Assembly (NCBI GenBank): GCA_035772405.1
Contig: JAYKKM010000504.1
Coordinates: 2,862,001 to 2,926,000 of the forward strand
DNA from: Chrysogorgia sp. JL179-B06
Taxonomy: Eukaryota; Cnidaria; Anthozoa; Scleralcyonacea; Chrysogorgiidae
DNA length: 64,000 bases
Direction of reading: 5' to 3'
Of the stretch, positions 63,210-64,000 are shown in pieces. Numbering within the stretch: position 1 is the stretch's first letter; every line of letters starts with the position of its first letter. Under the pieces are notes generated by a model. That model did not search any database. It was not told where the DNA came from and saw nothing but the letters and a program-made list of their open reading frames with translations. Made by a program: the position numbers and the translations under genes.

Positions 63210-64000
63210 TTAAACATCGTCAGTTTCCAAGTCCAATGTTGACTCGTCATACAAATATTCGTCGTCATCAGATGTGTCATCTGGCACGGTGTTCGTGCAA
63301 TTTTTGCATTTACAAAGCTCCGTGCACCGAAGCCCAGCCTTAGTACAGGAACATCTTTGAGAAGAACAGCCTTTCTTGCAACCACAGTGTACAAATTCCA
63401 AAAGCTGATCTGGTGCGGCGTTGCTGGTCATCCAGTGTATTGTTAGCTCACCATCAATGACGACCCAACCATTCCCCACTGGACTTGGTGGCAAGATGCG
63501 TGCAACTAAACATCGCTTCCAGATAAATGCTTGGTAACTGGCTCTTTGGATGTGTTTCTCTAGACAATCATTGTTCGGTGGTAAGCATTCGTCAGAAAAG
63601 CTTCCCAGGCAAAATAAACAGTATCGAACTTCGTTGACAGACTTCATTTCTTTATGGCCATAAAGAGCACAGACGTATTCCACTAATTCTTTATACAACG
63701 CTTCCGTGGGATCAGCTTCATTTCCTAGCAATCTGAATGCTCCATTGTCGTTCAAATTTTCAGTCGCTACTTTCCACGCTTTTCTTTTTCCTTTTCCATA
63801 AAAAGAACTGACGGAGTCGCAACCTGTCAAAACGAAAGAGCAAATTAAAAGACCGCGATTTTGTAAGCAATAGACAACTTAAGAAGGCATTATAGGATTG
63901 TAAATTAATTGTAAAATTAATTGTAAAATAAATTACCGGTAAATGCATGGAAACCAATAATCAAGTCACATGTGTCCTGGGGCATACTATCGCACACATC
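63210..64000 (-). CDS. CXC (Tesmin/TSO1-like) domain protein, 5'-partial, two exons
   Basis: The last exon is 63823-63210 (stop included) and the previous one runs from 63937 off the window edge. The intron of 113 nt has donor ACCG|GTAATT and acceptor TTGACAG. The joined frame reads DTCDLIIGFHAFTGCDSV, then SSFYGKGKRKAWK, and near the end CGCKKGCSSQRCSC, KAGLRCTELCKCKNC, a cysteine-rich CXC domain expected to bind zinc. An acidic tail (DDTSDDDEYLYDE) ends it. TGCD-SFYGKGK may be a helix-hairpin-helix-like DNA-contact segment (inference). Families of this type are common and repetitive in cnidarians and molluscs, so a domesticated or mobile origin is possible. The 5' part is outside the window. 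Confidence 0.8.

Overview
The window looks like AT-rich nuclear DNA from an invertebrate animal. I favour a marine one, most likely a cnidarian, but that assignment is inference. The reasons are short exons with GT-AG introns, an animal DDX46 orthologue, Penelope-like and several LINE-type retroelement remnants, tRNA-derived SINEs, telomere-like TTAGGG-derived minisatellites and many foldback elements.

The main gene is the + strand orthologue of DDX46/Prp5, the spliceosomal DEAD-box RNA helicase. I could place 27 consecutive coding exons between 5784 and 58281. All splice phases agree, about 2.07 kb of coding sequence is spread over 52.5 kb, and the gene ends in the family's GRYKVL tail. Two exons are very small: 38 nt at 8971-9008 and 22 nt at 31302-31323. 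The amino-terminal exons lie left of the window or were not found. All helicase motifs (Q, I, Ia, TPGR, DEAD, SAT, IV, V, VI) are present.

Left of the gene (1-5780) are a possible minus-strand exon of unknown identity, a tRNA-like remnant, foldback elements and a 23-copy array of about 75 bp. Right of it (58.3-64 kb) are a hammerhead-bearing foldback element, a roughly 1 kb element with 42-bp inverted termini and small ORFs, a Penelope-like GIY-YIG remnant, and the 3' end of a minus-strand gene with a cysteine-rich CXC (Tesmin/TSO1-like) domain that runs off the window.

The introns are saturated with repeats. There are more than 25 inverted-repeat (foldback) elements of about 60-660 bp, often nested. 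There is a recent tandem duplication of 1.68 kb. Minisatellites have units of about 75, 73, 24 and 12 bp, and microsatellites include TATTG, ACTT, CTGT and TA. There are several LINE 3' fragments, two Penelope-like GIY-YIG fragments, one Ty3/gypsy integrase fragment and about nine tRNA-like SINE heads.

The most interesting system is a set of foldback elements whose arms carry minimal hammerhead-ribozyme motifs: CTGANGA, a short stem II, GAAA, then the self-complementary ACGT and a cleavage base. They come in at least three sequence families and in intact and decayed states. Penelope-like remnants sit in the same window. Minimal hammerheads are known from Penelope-like elements; their placement here in opposed arms of long hairpins, inside introns of a spliceosomal gene, deserves a second look.
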